In this document: in pieces, positions 17,896 through 27,066 of the stretch
Layout of the letters: every line of letters begins with the position of its first letter
Numbering within the stretch: the stretch's first letter is position 1
From: Rhizobium sp. BK650
GTDB taxonomy: Bacteria > Pseudomonadota > Alphaproteobacteria > Rhizobiales > Rhizobiaceae
Length of the DNA: 64,000 nt
Direction of reading: 5' to 3'
Assembly: GCF_014195325.1 (NCBI RefSeq)
Contig: NZ_JACIBK010000001.1
Span: 372,001 to 436,000 of the forward strand
Translations under genes and position numbers: made by a program
Notes under the pieces: model-generated
Told to the model about the DNA's origin: nothing
Database searches by the model: none
Seen by the model: the letters and a program-made list of their open reading frames with translations, nothing else

Positions 17896-17961
17896 ATGGA
17901 TATTTTTGTGCTGATGCGCCTCCCGCGCGTAATGCCACGCTTGGCGATCTGGCGCGCGTAA
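17896..17961 (+). CDS. Possible 21-residue leader peptide
   Basis: An ATG with GGGAG seven bases upstream opens a 21-codon frame, beginning MDIFVLMRLPRVMP and ending at TAA, 145 bases before the ABC exporter gene. It may be a small or leader peptide, or a chance frame. Nothing beyond the ribosome binding site supports it. Confidence 0.2.
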   Translation: MDIFVLMRLPRVMPRLAIWRA

Positions 17962-18106
17962 GCGCTTTTTCTTTCCCCATTGCCCATTTGAATAATTGCG
18001 CGGCCGTCATGGCCTCGCCCCTTGAGCCTCCGGTTCCCATATGTGCTTGCATGCGCCCTCGGGTGCGAAGCCGGGGCCGGAACGCGGACGTTCCGGAGCG
18101 ATTTTC

Positions 18107-19963
18107 ATGTTTGGCTGGTTTGAACAGCGACTTAACCCCTTTCCGAGCGAGGAGCCGGTTGCGCCGCCGAAGGGTCTTTTTGCCTTCTGCTGGCACTACA
18201 CGAAGCCCGCAGCGGGTTGGCTCGCGCTCATGGCCTTTCTCACGGCCCTGATCGCCGTTGGCGAAGTTGCTCTTTTCCGGTTTCTCGGCGATATCGTCGA
18301 CTGGCTGACGAACGCCGACCGCGCGACTTTTCTGCAAAATGAAGGTCATAAGCTTGTCTGGATGGGCGCTCTGGTGCTGATCGGTCTGCCGCTTATTGCC
18401 GGTCTCGATTCCCTCATCATGCACCAGATGATGCTCGGAAATTATCCGATGATCGCTCGCTGGCAGATGCACCGCTTCCTGCTGCGCCACAGCATGACCT
18501 TCTTTGCCAACGAGTTCGCCGGTCGCGTTGCTACCAAGGTCATGCAGACGTCGCTTGCCGTACGTGAAACGGTCATGAAAATCCTCGACGTCTTCGTCTA
18601 TGTCGTGACCTATTTCCTGTCGATGATCGTCATCATCGCGGCTGCCGACTGGCGCCTGATGCTGCCGATCCTCGTCTGGCTCGGCGTTTATGTCAGCATC
18701 GTCGCCTATTTCGTGCCGCGGCTTCGCAAGATTGCGGCACAGCAGGCGGATGCGCGCTCGCTGATGACAGGCCGCGTGGTGGACAGTTACACGAATATCG
18801 CCACCGTAAAGCTGTTTTCTCACGCTGGCCGCGAAGAGGTCTATGCAAAGGAAAGTATGGACGGATTCCTGGATACGGTGCACCAGCAGATGCGCAAGGT
18901 CACGCTCTTCCACATGAGCGTCTACCTGAACAACTGCATCTCGCTGTTCATCATCTCCAGCTTGTCCATCTATCTATGGCTGAACGGCACGATCTCGGTC
19001 GGTGCGATCTCCATCGCCATCGGTCTTGCGATGCGCGTCAACGGCATGTCGCAATGGATCATGTGGGAAGTCTCGGCGCTCTTCGAAAACATCGGCACCG
19101 TCTATGACGGCATGGAGATGATGTCGAAGCAGCACGATATCGTCGATAAGCCCGGTGCAGCCCAGCTGACGGCGAAGAAGGGGGCGATCCATTACGAACG
19201 CATCGGCTTCCACTACGGCAAGGGCAAAGGCGTCGTTGACAACCTGTCGCTCGATATCAAGGCCGGTGAAAAGGTCGGTCTGGTCGGACGCTCCGGCGCC
19301 GGCAAGACGACGCTGATGAACCTGCTCCTGCGCTTCTATGATCTGGAGTCGGGGCGTATCACCATCGACGGCCAGGATATATCCGAGGTGTCGCAGGATA
19401 GCCTCCGTGCGCTGATCGGCGTGGTGACGCAGGATACGTCGCTGCTGCATCGCTCGATCCGCGACAACATCGCCTATGGACGCCCCGACGCGACCGACGA
19501 GGAGGTGATCGAAGCGGCAAGGCGGGCAAATGCTTGGGAGTTTATCGAAGGGCTTGTCGACATGCAGGGTCGCAAGGGGCTCGACGCGCAGGTCGGTGAG
19601 CGCGGAGTAAAGCTCTCCGGTGGCCAGCGTCAGCGTATCGCGATCGCCCGCGTCTTCCTGAAGGACGCGCCGATCCTGGTGCTCGACGAGGCGACATCGG
19701 CGCTCGATTCCGAAGTGGAAGCGGCGATCCAGGAGAACCTTTTTGCGCTAATGGAGGGCAAGACGGTCATCGCGATCGCCCATCGCCTGTCGACGCTGAC
19801 CGAGATGGACCGGCTTATCGTGCTCGACAAGGGCCGCATCATCGAAAGCGGCACGCATAGCGAACTGGTGAGCCATGGTGGTATCTATGCCGACCTTTGG
19901 AACCGCCAGTCCGGTGGCTTCCTTGCCGATCACGAGGAAGAGGCCGAGGTCGCAGCGCAGTAA
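18107..19963 (+). CDS. ABC exporter, fused permease and ATPase (first copy)
   Basis: A 618-residue half-transporter. The N-terminal 340 residues hold six membrane segments of the type 1 exporter fold. The ATPase domain has Walker A GRSGAGKTTL (about residue 393), the signature LSGGQRQRIAIAR (about 502), Walker B ILVLDEATSALD (about 522) and the H-loop histidine in VIAIAHRLST. Substrate unknown; the family exports lipids, peptides or drugs. GGAG eight bases upstream selects the ATG at 18107 over an earlier one at 18041. It is closely related to the exporter starting at 20446, so the two may form a heterodimer or are a duplicated pair. A strong terminator follows. Confidence 0.9.
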   Translation: MFGWFEQRLNPFPSEEPVAPPKGLFAFCWHYTKPAAGWLALMAFLTALIAVGEVALFRFLGDIVDWLTNADRATFLQNEGHKLVWMGALVLIGLPLIAGLDSLIMHQMMLGNYPMIARWQMHRFLLRHSMTFFANEFAGRVATKVMQTSLAVRETVMKILDVFVYVVTYFLSMIVIIAAADWRLMLPILVWLGVYVSIVAYFVPRLRKIAAQQADARSLMTGRVVDSYTNIATVKLFSHAGREEVYAKESMDGFLDTVHQQMRKVTLFHMSVYLNNCISLFIISSLSIYLWLNGTISVGAISIAIGLAMRVNGMSQWIMWEVSALFENIGTVYDGMEMMSKQHDIVDKPGAAQLTAKKGAIHYERIGFHYGKGKGVVDNLSLDIKAGEKVGLVGRSGAGKTTLMNLLLRFYDLESGRITIDGQDISEVSQDSLRALIGVVTQDTSLLHRSIRDNIAYGRPDATDEEVIEAARRANAWEFIEGLVDMQGRKGLDAQVGERGVKLSGGQRQRIAIARVFLKDAPILVLDEATSALDSEVEAAIQENLFALMEGKTVIAIAHRLSTLTEMDRLIVLDKGRIIESGTHSELVSHGGIYADLWNRQSGGFLADHEEEAEVAAQ

Positions 19964-19964
19964 A

Positions 19965-20008
19965 AAAGACAGCCCTTCCCGCGTAAGTGGGGAGGGCTGT
20001 CTTTTATT
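19965..20008. terminator. Bidirectional intrinsic terminator
   Basis: AAAAGACAGCCCTTCCC and GGGGAGGGCTGTCTTTT form a long stem with one G-T pair around a loop of about eight bases. There are A residues on the left and T residues on the right, so it can stop transcription both from the ABC exporter and from the convergent ribbon-helix-helix gene. Confidence 0.85.
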
Positions 20009-20031
20009 TATTTGAAACGTGAATCTGCAGT

Positions 20032-20283
20032 TTAGAGCGTGCGGACGCGATCGGCGCAGAGGCTGTCGGCCCAGTCGATGACGCGATGATGTTCCACCAC
20101 CATGATGGAGTTCGAGATGAGCGATTGCAGCGTGAAGATGCGCTGCCGCTCCTCGCGATCGATCCAATCTGCTATGGCTTCCGCCACGATCCTGTCGCGC
20201 GGCACGTCCAGCGCATCCGCAAGGGCATCGAGCTTTTCAGCAAGGGGAAGCGGAAGATGCGCATTGAGCGTTTTCGTTTCCAT
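20032..20283 (-). CDS. Ribbon-helix-helix (CopG/ParD-like) protein, orphan
   Basis: An 83-residue protein beginning METKTLNAHLPLPLAEKLDALA. The short N-terminal beta strand followed by helices, with PLPLAEKLDALADALDVPRDRIVAEAIADWIDREE, is the ribbon-helix-helix pattern of CopG and ParD-type antitoxins. The remainder, IFTLQSLISNSIMVVEHHRVIDWADSL, is short. Antitoxins of this kind are normally followed by a ParE/RelE toxin; here the downstream side is the terminator of the ABC gene, and no toxin is present on either side. It may be an orphan antitoxin or a plain regulator. GGAG about nine bases before the ATG decides the start. Confidence 0.7.
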   Translation of the reverse strand: METKTLNAHLPLPLAEKLDALADALDVPRDRIVAEAIADWIDREERQRIFTLQSLISNSIMVVEHHRVIDWADSLCADRVRTL

Positions 20284-20445
20284 ATCCGCGGTCTCCGGTA
20301 AGGCGCGATCATGGCATGAGATCGTGCTCGCTTCTACCCATATCAATAAAGATGACGCCGATATTACCGATCATTACCAAAATATAAGCTTTTGCCGGTG
20401 CCGTATTCTCTTTGCCGCACTTCTGAACGGGCCTATATCGCGGTG

Positions 20446-22344
20446 ATGCTGCTTGCTCCGATCCTTCGCCTGTTCGAAACCTGGATAGATCCCTTCCGCG
20501 CCCGCGATAATCTCCAGCCGCCGCGCAATACATTCGGATTCATCTGGTTCTATATCGGCCAGGCCAAGTGGCCGTTTATTGCCATGCTGGTGCTCGGCGG
20601 CTTGTCGGCTGCAATCGAAGCGGCACTCTTTTGGTTCGTCGGACGGCTCGTCGACATTCTCGCAACCATCAAGCCCGGTACCGGCTGGAGTACGCTTCTT
20701 GCCTCTCATGGCAGCGAACTTTTCAGCATGCTGGCGCTGATCGGCATTGTCCGCTTCGTCGTGGCCTTCCTGATCGCGCTGATCGACCAGCAGGTCATCA
20801 CGCCGGGTTTCTACAATCTTGCGCGTTGGCAGTCCTATCTGCATGTGTCGCGTCAGTCGCTCACCTTTTTCCAGAGTGATTTTTCCGGCCGTATCGTCAC
20901 CAAAGTCTGGTCGGCGGGGCAGGCGACGGGCGATCTCGTGACATCGCTGATGGAAAGCGTCTGGTTCGTCGGCATTTATGCAGTCACCACCCTTGTTCTG
21001 GTCGGGAAGCTCGATTTCTCGCTGGCGGCGGTGGTTCTCTTCTGGCTGGCAGCTTTCAGCGTGCTTGCCCGTTATTTCGTGCCGCGCATTCGATATCACT
21101 CGCGTGAAACTGCAGAAGCGGCGTCGCTGCTCAATGGCCGCATCGTCGATGCCTACAGCAATATTCAGACGCTGAAGCTCTTTGCCCGCGACGAAGAGAG
21201 CGACCGCTACATGCTCGGCGGCTTCAGTGCTTATCAGGAGACCGTCCTGCGGTTCACGCGCTTCATTACCGGCGTGCGTGCGTCCATGGCGCTACTGTCA
21301 GGCCTGATGATCGTCACTATGGCCGGCATCAGCGTCGATCTCTGGCTGCGCGGCCTCATCAGCTCGGGCGGTGTTGCTTTTTCTCTGACGCTGGTTCTGC
21401 GGCTGAACTTCCTGCTTGGGCGGCTGATGACGCAGTTCAACGGCATCATGCGTAATCTGGGTACGATTCAGAATGCGGCCGAGCTGATTTCCCAGCCGCT
21501 GCATCTCGTGAACCGCCCCGATGCGAAGGAGCTCGTCATCAAGCAGCCGGGCATCCGCTTCGAAAATGTGTCTTTCCATTACGGCAAAGAAAATGCGGTC
21601 ATCGATAATTTCTCGCTGACGATCCGTCCAGGCGAAAAGGTCGGCATTATCGGCCGTTCCGGCGCCGGCAAGTCGACGCTCGTGAATCTACTTCTGCGTC
21701 TCTATGATCTCGAAGGCGGGCGCATCCTGATAGACGGGCAAGATATCGCCTCCGTCACACAGGAATCGCTGCGCATGCAGATCGGCATGGTCAGCCAGGA
21801 TACATCGCTGTTGCATCGATCCGTGCGCGACAACATCCTGTTCGGCCGGCCCGACGCAGGCGAGGAACGCCTCGTCGAGGCGGCTAGGCGCGCTGAAGCC
21901 CTCGATTTCATCGAGCGCCTGCGGGACCAGCAGGGGCGGAAGGGTTTCGACGCGCATGTCGGCGAACGCGGTGTCAAGCTTTCAGGCGGCCAGCGCCAGC
22001 GCATCGCCATTGCCCGCGTGATGCTCAAGGATGCGCCGATCCTCGTCCTCGACGAGGCAACGTCGGCGCTCGACTCGGAAGTCGAAGAGGTGATCCAGTC
22101 GAACCTCAACCAAGTGATGGAAGGCAAGACGGTTCTTGCCATCGCCCATCGGCTTTCCACGATCGCGGCGCTCGACAGGCTTGTCGTGATCGACCGCGGC
22201 AAGATCATCGAGGAAGGCACGCATGATGCGCTCCTGAAGCACGGCGGGCTTTATTCCGAGCTATGGGCACGCCAGTCTGGTGGGTTCCTTGCCTCCGGCG
22301 ATGACGATGCGTCCTCATTATTGGCGAACGAAATCGCTGACTAG
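20446..22344 (+). CDS. ABC exporter, fused permease and ATPase (second copy)
   Basis: A 632-residue half-transporter built like the one at 18107: six membrane segments, then Walker A GRSGAGKSTL (about residue 402), LSGGQRQRIAIAR (about 511), ILVLDEATSALD and the H-loop in VLAIAHRLST. Long stretches of the ATPase domain are the same or nearly the same as the first copy (for example QDTSLLHRS, DNI, GRPDA), which points to tandem duplication. The start at this ATG is uncertain; TTG at 20392 and GTG at 20443 are also open. Its last 27 bases overlap the 3' end of the convergent phosphatase-family gene. Confidence 0.88.
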   Translation: MLLAPILRLFETWIDPFRARDNLQPPRNTFGFIWFYIGQAKWPFIAMLVLGGLSAAIEAALFWFVGRLVDILATIKPGTGWSTLLASHGSELFSMLALIGIVRFVVAFLIALIDQQVITPGFYNLARWQSYLHVSRQSLTFFQSDFSGRIVTKVWSAGQATGDLVTSLMESVWFVGIYAVTTLVLVGKLDFSLAAVVLFWLAAFSVLARYFVPRIRYHSRETAEAASLLNGRIVDAYSNIQTLKLFARDEESDRYMLGGFSAYQETVLRFTRFITGVRASMALLSGLMIVTMAGISVDLWLRGLISSGGVAFSLTLVLRLNFLLGRLMTQFNGIMRNLGTIQNAAELISQPLHLVNRPDAKELVIKQPGIRFENVSFHYGKENAVIDNFSLTIRPGEKVGIIGRSGAGKSTLVNLLLRLYDLEGGRILIDGQDIASVTQESLRMQIGMVSQDTSLLHRSVRDNILFGRPDAGEERLVEAARRAEALDFIERLRDQQGRKGFDAHVGERGVKLSGGQRQRIAIARVMLKDAPILVLDEATSALDSEVEEVIQSNLNQVMEGKTVLAIAHRLSTIAALDRLVVIDRGKIIEEGTHDALLKHGGLYSELWARQSGGFLASGDDDASSLLANEIAD

Positions 22345-23244
22345 GCCGTAGTGGTTCGAGCCGAAACTGTCGTCCAGCCGGCTCGTCGAGCGGATGAGCA
22401 GCGGCAGCCTTGCGAAAATATGGTCGATGCTGATGCCGAACGGCCCGGCGGCGACCGGCCAGGTGGTTGGTTCGGGGAAAGCCGTGGAGAGGCCGGTGCC
22501 CCGCAGAAAGTGTTGAATCGTCGGCGCGAGGATCGAGGAGTTGAAGTCTCCGGCCACCACCAGCGCGCCCGTGTGGACCTGCGTGAGGGCCGCGAGATCC
22601 TGGAGCTCGTCAGCCTGGAAATCGTCAAAATATGGCTTGGACAGATGAGGGAACAGGAAATCGACTGGCATTCCGTCGAAATCTATCGAGGCGGATACGA
22701 GCCGCTGTTTCCAAAGCTCGCCAATGTCACGGATCTCCTGCCGGCCAAAGGGACGCTTCGACAGCACAAGGGTGTCGCATGTTGCGCTCGCATCGCAGCC
22801 TATACGGTAGGGATAGAGCTGCTGAAGCCGCTGCAACTGCGCAAAGACAGGCTCGGCCTCCATGATATCGACGACATCGGCGCCTGAAGCCAGTATGGCA
22901 TCGGCAATCCGCTCACCGTTTTCAAAATTGTCATTCTCGATATTGAAGGACATCAGCCGGAAAAGGCGAGGGGCTCCTTCAGTCGGCGTCCGGCCAGCGA
23001 ATTCGTGTAGCATGATGATGCCGTGAATATTCAGGAAGGTTGCTACCGCCAGCATCAGAAAACCATACCAGTGCCGCTTGAAAAACAGGGCGATGACCGC
23101 ACCTACGGCGCAGATGAGGCTCAGATGGAGCTGGAAGCTGTAGACGAAAGAAAGCAGCCAAAAATCGGTGACATAACGGAGCGAAACGAGGGCCAGGACA
23201 ATGGTGATGAGGACACTCAATACGCAGAAAACTGTATGCCTCAT
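22318..23244 (-). CDS. Membrane-anchored endonuclease/exonuclease/phosphatase family protein
   Basis: About 308 residues. Three N-terminal membrane segments (to about residue 85) are followed by an EEP-fold domain: MSFNIENDNFENGERIADAILASGADVVDIMEAEP has the catalytic Asn and Glu, VVAGDFNS is the central Asp-x-Asn motif, and the end ISIDHIF and GSNHYGLVSDF contain the Asp-His and the final His. The fold cleaves phosphodiesters in nucleic acids or phospholipids; because the domain would lie outside the membrane here, the target could be extracellular. The GTG at 23277 is an alternative start. The gene overlaps the second ABC exporter tail to tail. Confidence 0.83.
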   Translation of the reverse strand: MRHTVFCVLSVLITIVLALVSLRYVTDFWLLSFVYSFQLHLSLICAVGAVIALFFKRHWYGFLMLAVATFLNIHGIIMLHEFAGRTPTEGAPRLFRLMSFNIENDNFENGERIADAILASGADVVDIMEAEPVFAQLQRLQQLYPYRIGCDASATCDTLVLSKRPFGRQEIRDIGELWKQRLVSASIDFDGMPVDFLFPHLSKPYFDDFQADELQDLAALTQVHTGALVVAGDFNSSILAPTIQHFLRGTGLSTAFPEPTTWPVAAGPFGISIDHIFARLPLLIRSTSRLDDSFGSNHYGLVSDFVRQ

Positions 23245-23529
23245 CGGCGCAAATCCAAATTCGTACGGCAAACTCACCAGCGCCTAACACGACCCCCGGT
23301 TTGTTGCAATGCAGCAAAGTTGCAAGCCAGTGATTGCCTTAAAAAATTCACTGAAATTTCCCGCGACATTGTGCCCCCGTCCCCTTGCCAAGGCTGGACA
23401 TAATTTGCGATCAAGCATAGAACGCGCCGGATTGGTGGGGAATCTATGGCCGAAATTTGTTCTGGTAGATTCGCCGCCTGGAGGGGCAGGGCGGAATTCC
23501 GCGACAATTGCGCAGAGGATGGTTAAGCC

Positions 23530-24105
23530 GTGAGCGAACACGTAACGACAAGCGAGGCTTCAGAGCCCACTCGCCGTGATTTCCTTTATCTCACCACTGG
23601 TATGGCTGGTGCAGTCGGCGCCGTTGCGGTCGCTTGGCCGTTTATCGACCAGATGCGTCCGGACGCCTCGACGCTGGCGCTGGCTTCCATCGAAGTCGAT
23701 GTCGCGAGCCTCGAGCCTGGCATGTCGCTGACGGTCAAGTGGCGCGGCAAGCCGATCTTCATCCGCAATCGTACGCCGGAAGAAGTGAAGGCGGCAGCGG
23801 ATGTCCAGCTATCCGATCTCAAAGATCCGATCGCTCGCAACGCAAACCTCCCTGCAGACGCTCCGGCAACGGGTGCCGACCGCTCGGGCGGCCAGGGCAA
23901 GGAAAACTGGATCGTTATGATCGGCACCTGCACCCATCTCGGCTGCGTTCCGCTTGGTCAAGCCGGTGAGTACAATGGTTGGTTCTGTCCCTGCCATGGC
24001 TCGGTCTACGACACGGCTGGCCGCATCCGTAAAGGTCCGGCGCCGCAGAACCTGGCGATTCCGACATTTTCATTTTTGTCCGATACCAAGATCAAGATCG
24101 GTTGA
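23530..24105 (+). CDS. petA: Ubiquinol-cytochrome c reductase, Rieske iron-sulfur subunit
   Basis: A 191-residue Rieske protein starting at GTG. The N terminus has a Tat-like RRDFLYLTT motif leading into the single membrane anchor (about 22-40). The 2Fe-2S ligands lie in CTHLGC (residues 134-139) and CPCHG (153-157). It carries electrons from ubiquinol to cytochrome c1 in the bc1 complex on the periplasmic side. First gene of the petABC operon, 14 bases before petB. AGAGG lies about ten bases before the start. Confidence 0.96.
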   Translation: MSEHVTTSEASEPTRRDFLYLTTGMAGAVGAVAVAWPFIDQMRPDASTLALASIEVDVASLEPGMSLTVKWRGKPIFIRNRTPEEVKAAADVQLSDLKDPIARNANLPADAPATGADRSGGQGKENWIVMIGTCTHLGCVPLGQAGEYNGWFCPCHGSVYDTAGRIRKGPAPQNLAIPTFSFLSDTKIKIG

Positions 24106-24119
24106 GGGGAGACTGATTT

Positions 24120-25400
24120 ATGAGTGGCCATTCCAGCTACGAGCCATCAACCGGCTTGGAAAAATGGGTCGACGCGCGCCTTCCACTGCCGCGCATGATC
24201 TATGACAGCTTCGTTGCCTATCCGGTTCCGAGGAATCTGAACTACGCTTACACATTCGGCGCCATGCTCAGCGTCATGCTGATCGTGCAGATCCTGACGG
24301 GCGTCGTGCTCGCCATGCATTATGCCGCCGACACCACGATCGCCTTCAACTCCGTTGAAAAGATCATGCGTGATGTCAATCACGGCTGGCTGCTGCGCTA
24401 TCTGCACGCCAACGGCGCATCCTTTTTCTTCGTCGCTGTCTATCTGCACATCGCTCGCGGCCTCTACTACGGCTCCTACAAGGCGCCGCGCGAAATTCTC
24501 TGGATTCTCGGCGTTGTCATCTACCTGCTGATGATGGCGACCGGCTTCATGGGCTACGTTTTGCCCTGGGGTCAGATGTCTTTCTGGGGCGCGACCGTCA
24601 TCACCGGTTTCTTCTCGGCTTTCCCTCTGGTCGGTGAGTGGGTTCAGCAGTTCCTGCTCGGCGGCTTCGCCGTCGATCAGCCGACACTGAACCGCTTCTT
24701 CTCGCTGCATTACCTGCTGCCCTTCATGATCGCCGGCGTCGTCGTCCTGCACATCTGGGCCCTGCACGTCACCGGCCAGACGAACCCCACAGGCGTAGAG
24801 GTCAAGACCAAAACGGATACCGTTCGTTTCACGCCTTACGCAACGCTCAAGGATGCGCTCGGCGTCTCGGTCTTCCTGATCGTCTACGCCTATTTCGTCT
24901 TCTACCTGCCGAACTATCTCGGCCACGCCGATAACTACATTCCAGCCGACCCGCTGAAGACTCCGGCCCACATCGTTCCGGAATGGTACTTCCTGCCGTT
25001 CTACGCAATGCTGCGTTCGATCACCTTCAATGTTGGGCCGATCGACTCCAAGCTCGGCGGCGTCCTGGTCATGTTCGGCGCCATCATCGTGCTGTTCTTC
25101 CTGCCCTGGCTCGACACCTCGAAAGTCCGCTCGGCGGTTTATCGTCCGTGGTTCAAGCTGTTCTACTGGCTGTTCGTGATCAACGCGATCGTCCTCGGCT
25201 GGCTCGGTTCGCAGCCTGCTGAAGGTGTCTTCGTCATGATCTCGCAGTTTTGCACGCTCCTCTACTTCGCATTCTTCCTGGTCGCGATGCCGGTTCTCGG
25301 CCTAGTGGAAACACCGCGCCGTATTCCGAACTCGATTACCGAAGCGGTCCTCGAAAAGCGCAACAAGACGGCCGCGGCCAAGGCCAGTGCAGCGGCCTGA
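24120..25400 (+). CDS. petB: Cytochrome b of the bc1 complex
   Basis: A 426-residue polytopic protein with the standard cytochrome b landmarks: the heme-ligand histidines in helix II ([12 protein letters not shown] and the later [11 protein letters not shown]) and helix IV ([10 protein letters not shown] and LHIWALHV), the PEWY motif at the quinol oxidation site ([14 protein letters not shown]) and [21 protein letters not shown]. It is full length, not split as in plastids, and is encoded separately from cytochrome c1. It sits between petA and petC with short spacers. Confidence 0.97.
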   Translation: MSGHSSYEPSTGLEKWVDARLPLPRMIYDSFVAYPVPRNLNYAYTFGAMLSVMLIVQILTGVVLAMHYAADTTIAFNSVEKIMRDVNHGWLLRYLHANGASFFFVAVYLHIARGLYYGSYKAPREILWILGVVIYLLMMATGFMGYVLPWGQMSFWGATVITGFFSAFPLVGEWVQQFLLGGFAVDQPTLNRFFSLHYLLPFMIAGVVVLHIWALHVTGQTNPTGVEVKTKTDTVRFTPYATLKDALGVSVFLIVYAYFVFYLPNYLGHADNYIPADPLKTPAHIVPEWYFLPFYAMLRSITFNVGPIDSKLGGVLVMFGAIIVLFFLPWLDTSKVRSAVYRPWFKLFYWLFVINAIVLGWLGSQPAEGVFVMISQFCTLLYFAFFLVAMPVLGLVETPRRIPNSITEAVLEKRNKTAAAKASAAA

Positions 25401-25424
25401 ACGAGCGACGGGAAGGATAGAAAT

Positions 25425-26294
25425 ATGAAAAAGCTTGTTGCAAGCATTCTCTCGCTCGCTGTCGCAGCCAGCCTCGGCGGCATCGCGTTTGCCCAGGAAG
25501 CCGCTCCGGCCGCTCATCACGAGGAAAGTGCGACGCCGCACTATCCGCTGAAGGAGCCGAAGGAACTCGACTGGACCTTCGCAGGCCCGTTCGGCCATTA
25601 CGACAAGGGTCAGCTGCAGCGCGGTTTGAAAGTCTATACGGAAGTCTGTTCCGCCTGCCACTCGATGAACCTCGTGCCCTTCCGTACGTTGGGCGATCTT
25701 GGTTATTCGGATGCGCAGATCAAGGCTTTCGCTGCGAATTACGAAGTCCAGGACGGCCCGAACGCGAGCGGCGAAATGTTCACCCGCAAGGCGGTCCCAT
25801 CAGACCACTTTCCGTCGCCCTACCCGAATGCAGAAGCAGCTGCTGCCGCAAACAATGGCGCGGCTCCGCCTGACATGTCGCTGCTCGCCAAGGCACGCGA
25901 AGTCGAGCGCGGCTTCCCGCAGTTCGTCTTCGACATCTTTACCCAGTACCAGGAAAGCGGTCCGGATTATATCTACTCGCTGCTGACCGGATATGAAGAG
26001 GCGCCGGCGGGCTTCCAGGTTCCGGCAGGTGCCCACTACAATCCGTATTTTCACGCTGCCGCTGCCTTCGCCATGCCGAAGCCGCTCTCCGACGACCAGG
26101 TCACCTATGATGACGGCTCGCCGCAGACGGTCGACCAGTATGCCAAGGATGTTGCTTCGTTCCTGATGTGGGCTTCCGAACCGCACCTCGAAGCGCGCAA
26201 GCGCACTGGCTTTATGGTCATGATCTTCCTGCTGATCTTCACAGTGCTGATCTATCTGACCAAGCGGTCGGTCTATTCCCGGATTGATCACTAA
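25425..26294 (+). CDS. petC: Cytochrome c1
   Basis: A 289-residue c-type cytochrome. The first 23 residues form a signal peptide ending FAQ. The heme attachment site CSACH is at residues 75-79, and the likely axial methionine is near 217 in AFAMPKPLSDDQ. A single C-terminal membrane anchor (about 263-280, VMIFLLIFTVLIYL) precedes the KRSVYSRIDH tail. It passes electrons from the Rieske protein to soluble or membrane cytochromes. Last gene of petABC; an intrinsic terminator follows 20 bases later. Confidence 0.96.
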   Translation: MKKLVASILSLAVAASLGGIAFAQEAAPAAHHEESATPHYPLKEPKELDWTFAGPFGHYDKGQLQRGLKVYTEVCSACHSMNLVPFRTLGDLGYSDAQIKAFAANYEVQDGPNASGEMFTRKAVPSDHFPSPYPNAEAAAAANNGAAPPDMSLLAKAREVERGFPQFVFDIFTQYQESGPDYIYSLLTGYEEAPAGFQVPAGAHYNPYFHAAAAFAMPKPLSDDQVTYDDGSPQTVDQYAKDVASFLMWASEPHLEARKRTGFMVMIFLLIFTVLIYLTKRSVYSRIDH

Positions 26295-26313
26295 GCGATC
26301 TTCATTCTCAACG

Positions 26314-26343
26314 AAAGGCGGCTTGTCGGCCGCCTTTTTTATT
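26314..26343 (+). terminator. Intrinsic terminator of petABC
   Basis: AAAGGCGGC, loop TTGTCG, GCCGCCTTT, then a run of T. The nine-base stem is perfect. Confidence 0.9.
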
Positions 26344-26370
26344 TGGTTTGGTTCGGCGCAGTTCTACTCC

Positions 26371-26430
26371 TTGAATCGACGCATCAGGCTTTCCGAAAAT
26401 CGATTCCGATTTGCGGGCCGATGCTGTAGT
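26371..26430. repeat. REP-like palindromic repeat
   Basis: Between the petC terminator and apt, CCGAAAATCG (26393-26402) and CGATTTGCGG (26407-26416) pair at nine of ten positions around an ATTC loop. An outer pair GCATC/GATGC (26381-26385 with 26420-26424) surrounds them. From memory this layout, starting TTGAATCGACGCATCAGG, matches an extragenic palindrome frequent in rhizobial genomes. A hairpin with the same ATTC loop and changed arms lies at 63219-63234. Confidence 0.6.
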
Positions 26431-26468
26431 GTGCCCGCGTTTCATGCCCTCGCAGATACGGATTTTCG

Positions 26469-27011
26469 ATGAACCATACGCTTTCGGAGCTTGCGGCCAG
26501 CATCCGCTCCATTCCGGATTACCCCAAGCCCGGCATCATCTTTCGCGACATCACGACATTGCTCGGCAATCCGCGTGCCTTTCGCCGCGCGGTCGATGAG
26601 CTTGTACAGCCCTATGTTGGCCTGAAGGTCGACAAGATCGCCGGCATGGAAGCGCGAGGCTTTATCCTCGGCGGCGCGGTCGCACATCAGCTATCCTCGG
26701 GATTCGTACCGATCCGCAAGAAGGGCAAGCTGCCGCATGAGACGGTGCGCATCGCCTACAGCTTGGAATATGGCGTGGACGAGATGGAGATGCATCGCGA
26801 TGCCGTCCAGCCGGGCGAGAAGGTGATCCTCGTCGACGATCTGATCGCCACGGGCGGCACCGCTGTCGGGGCGACGCAGCTTCTTCGCCAGATCGGCGCG
26901 GAGGTCGTCGGCGCCTGCTTCGTCATCGACCTGCCAGATCTCGGCGGCCGCAAGAAACTCGAGGATCTCGGCGTCGACGTGCATACTCTCGTAGAGTTTG
27001 CTGGTCACTGA
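26469..27011 (+). CDS. apt: Adenine phosphoribosyltransferase
   Basis: A 180-residue type I phosphoribosyltransferase. The PRPP-binding loop is [17 protein letters not shown] (residues about 118-134), and the N-terminal [19 protein letters not shown] is typical of Apt, as is [17 protein letters not shown]. It converts adenine and PRPP to AMP in purine salvage. Transcribed alone, after the pet operon and its terminator. It needs PRPP, which the prs gene at 41160 provides. Confidence 0.95.
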   Translation: MNHTLSELAASIRSIPDYPKPGIIFRDITTLLGNPRAFRRAVDELVQPYVGLKVDKIAGMEARGFILGGAVAHQLSSGFVPIRKKGKLPHETVRIAYSLEYGVDEMEMHRDAVQPGEKVILVDDLIATGGTAVGATQLLRQIGAEVVGACFVIDLPDLGGRKKLEDLGVDVHTLVEFAGH

Positions 27012-27066
27012 GCGCGTCAATTCCAGCAGAGCCGTTCAGGCGTTTGCTGGCATTGCTTCTGTCACA

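Larger units (their letters stand above)
17726..18106. other. 381-base spacer between trmL and the first ABC exporter
   Basis: The spacer separates two divergent genes and should contain both promoters. The only clear structures are a perfect 17-base palindrome at 17797-17813 and a 21-codon open frame with a ribosome binding site at 17896, both listed separately. I see no RNA gene. Confidence 0.5.

Noticed and set aside
20284..20445. Search for a toxin gene beside the ribbon-helix-helix gene
   Set aside because: No frame of 80-110 codons with ParE, RelE or PIN features on either strand between the two ABC genes.
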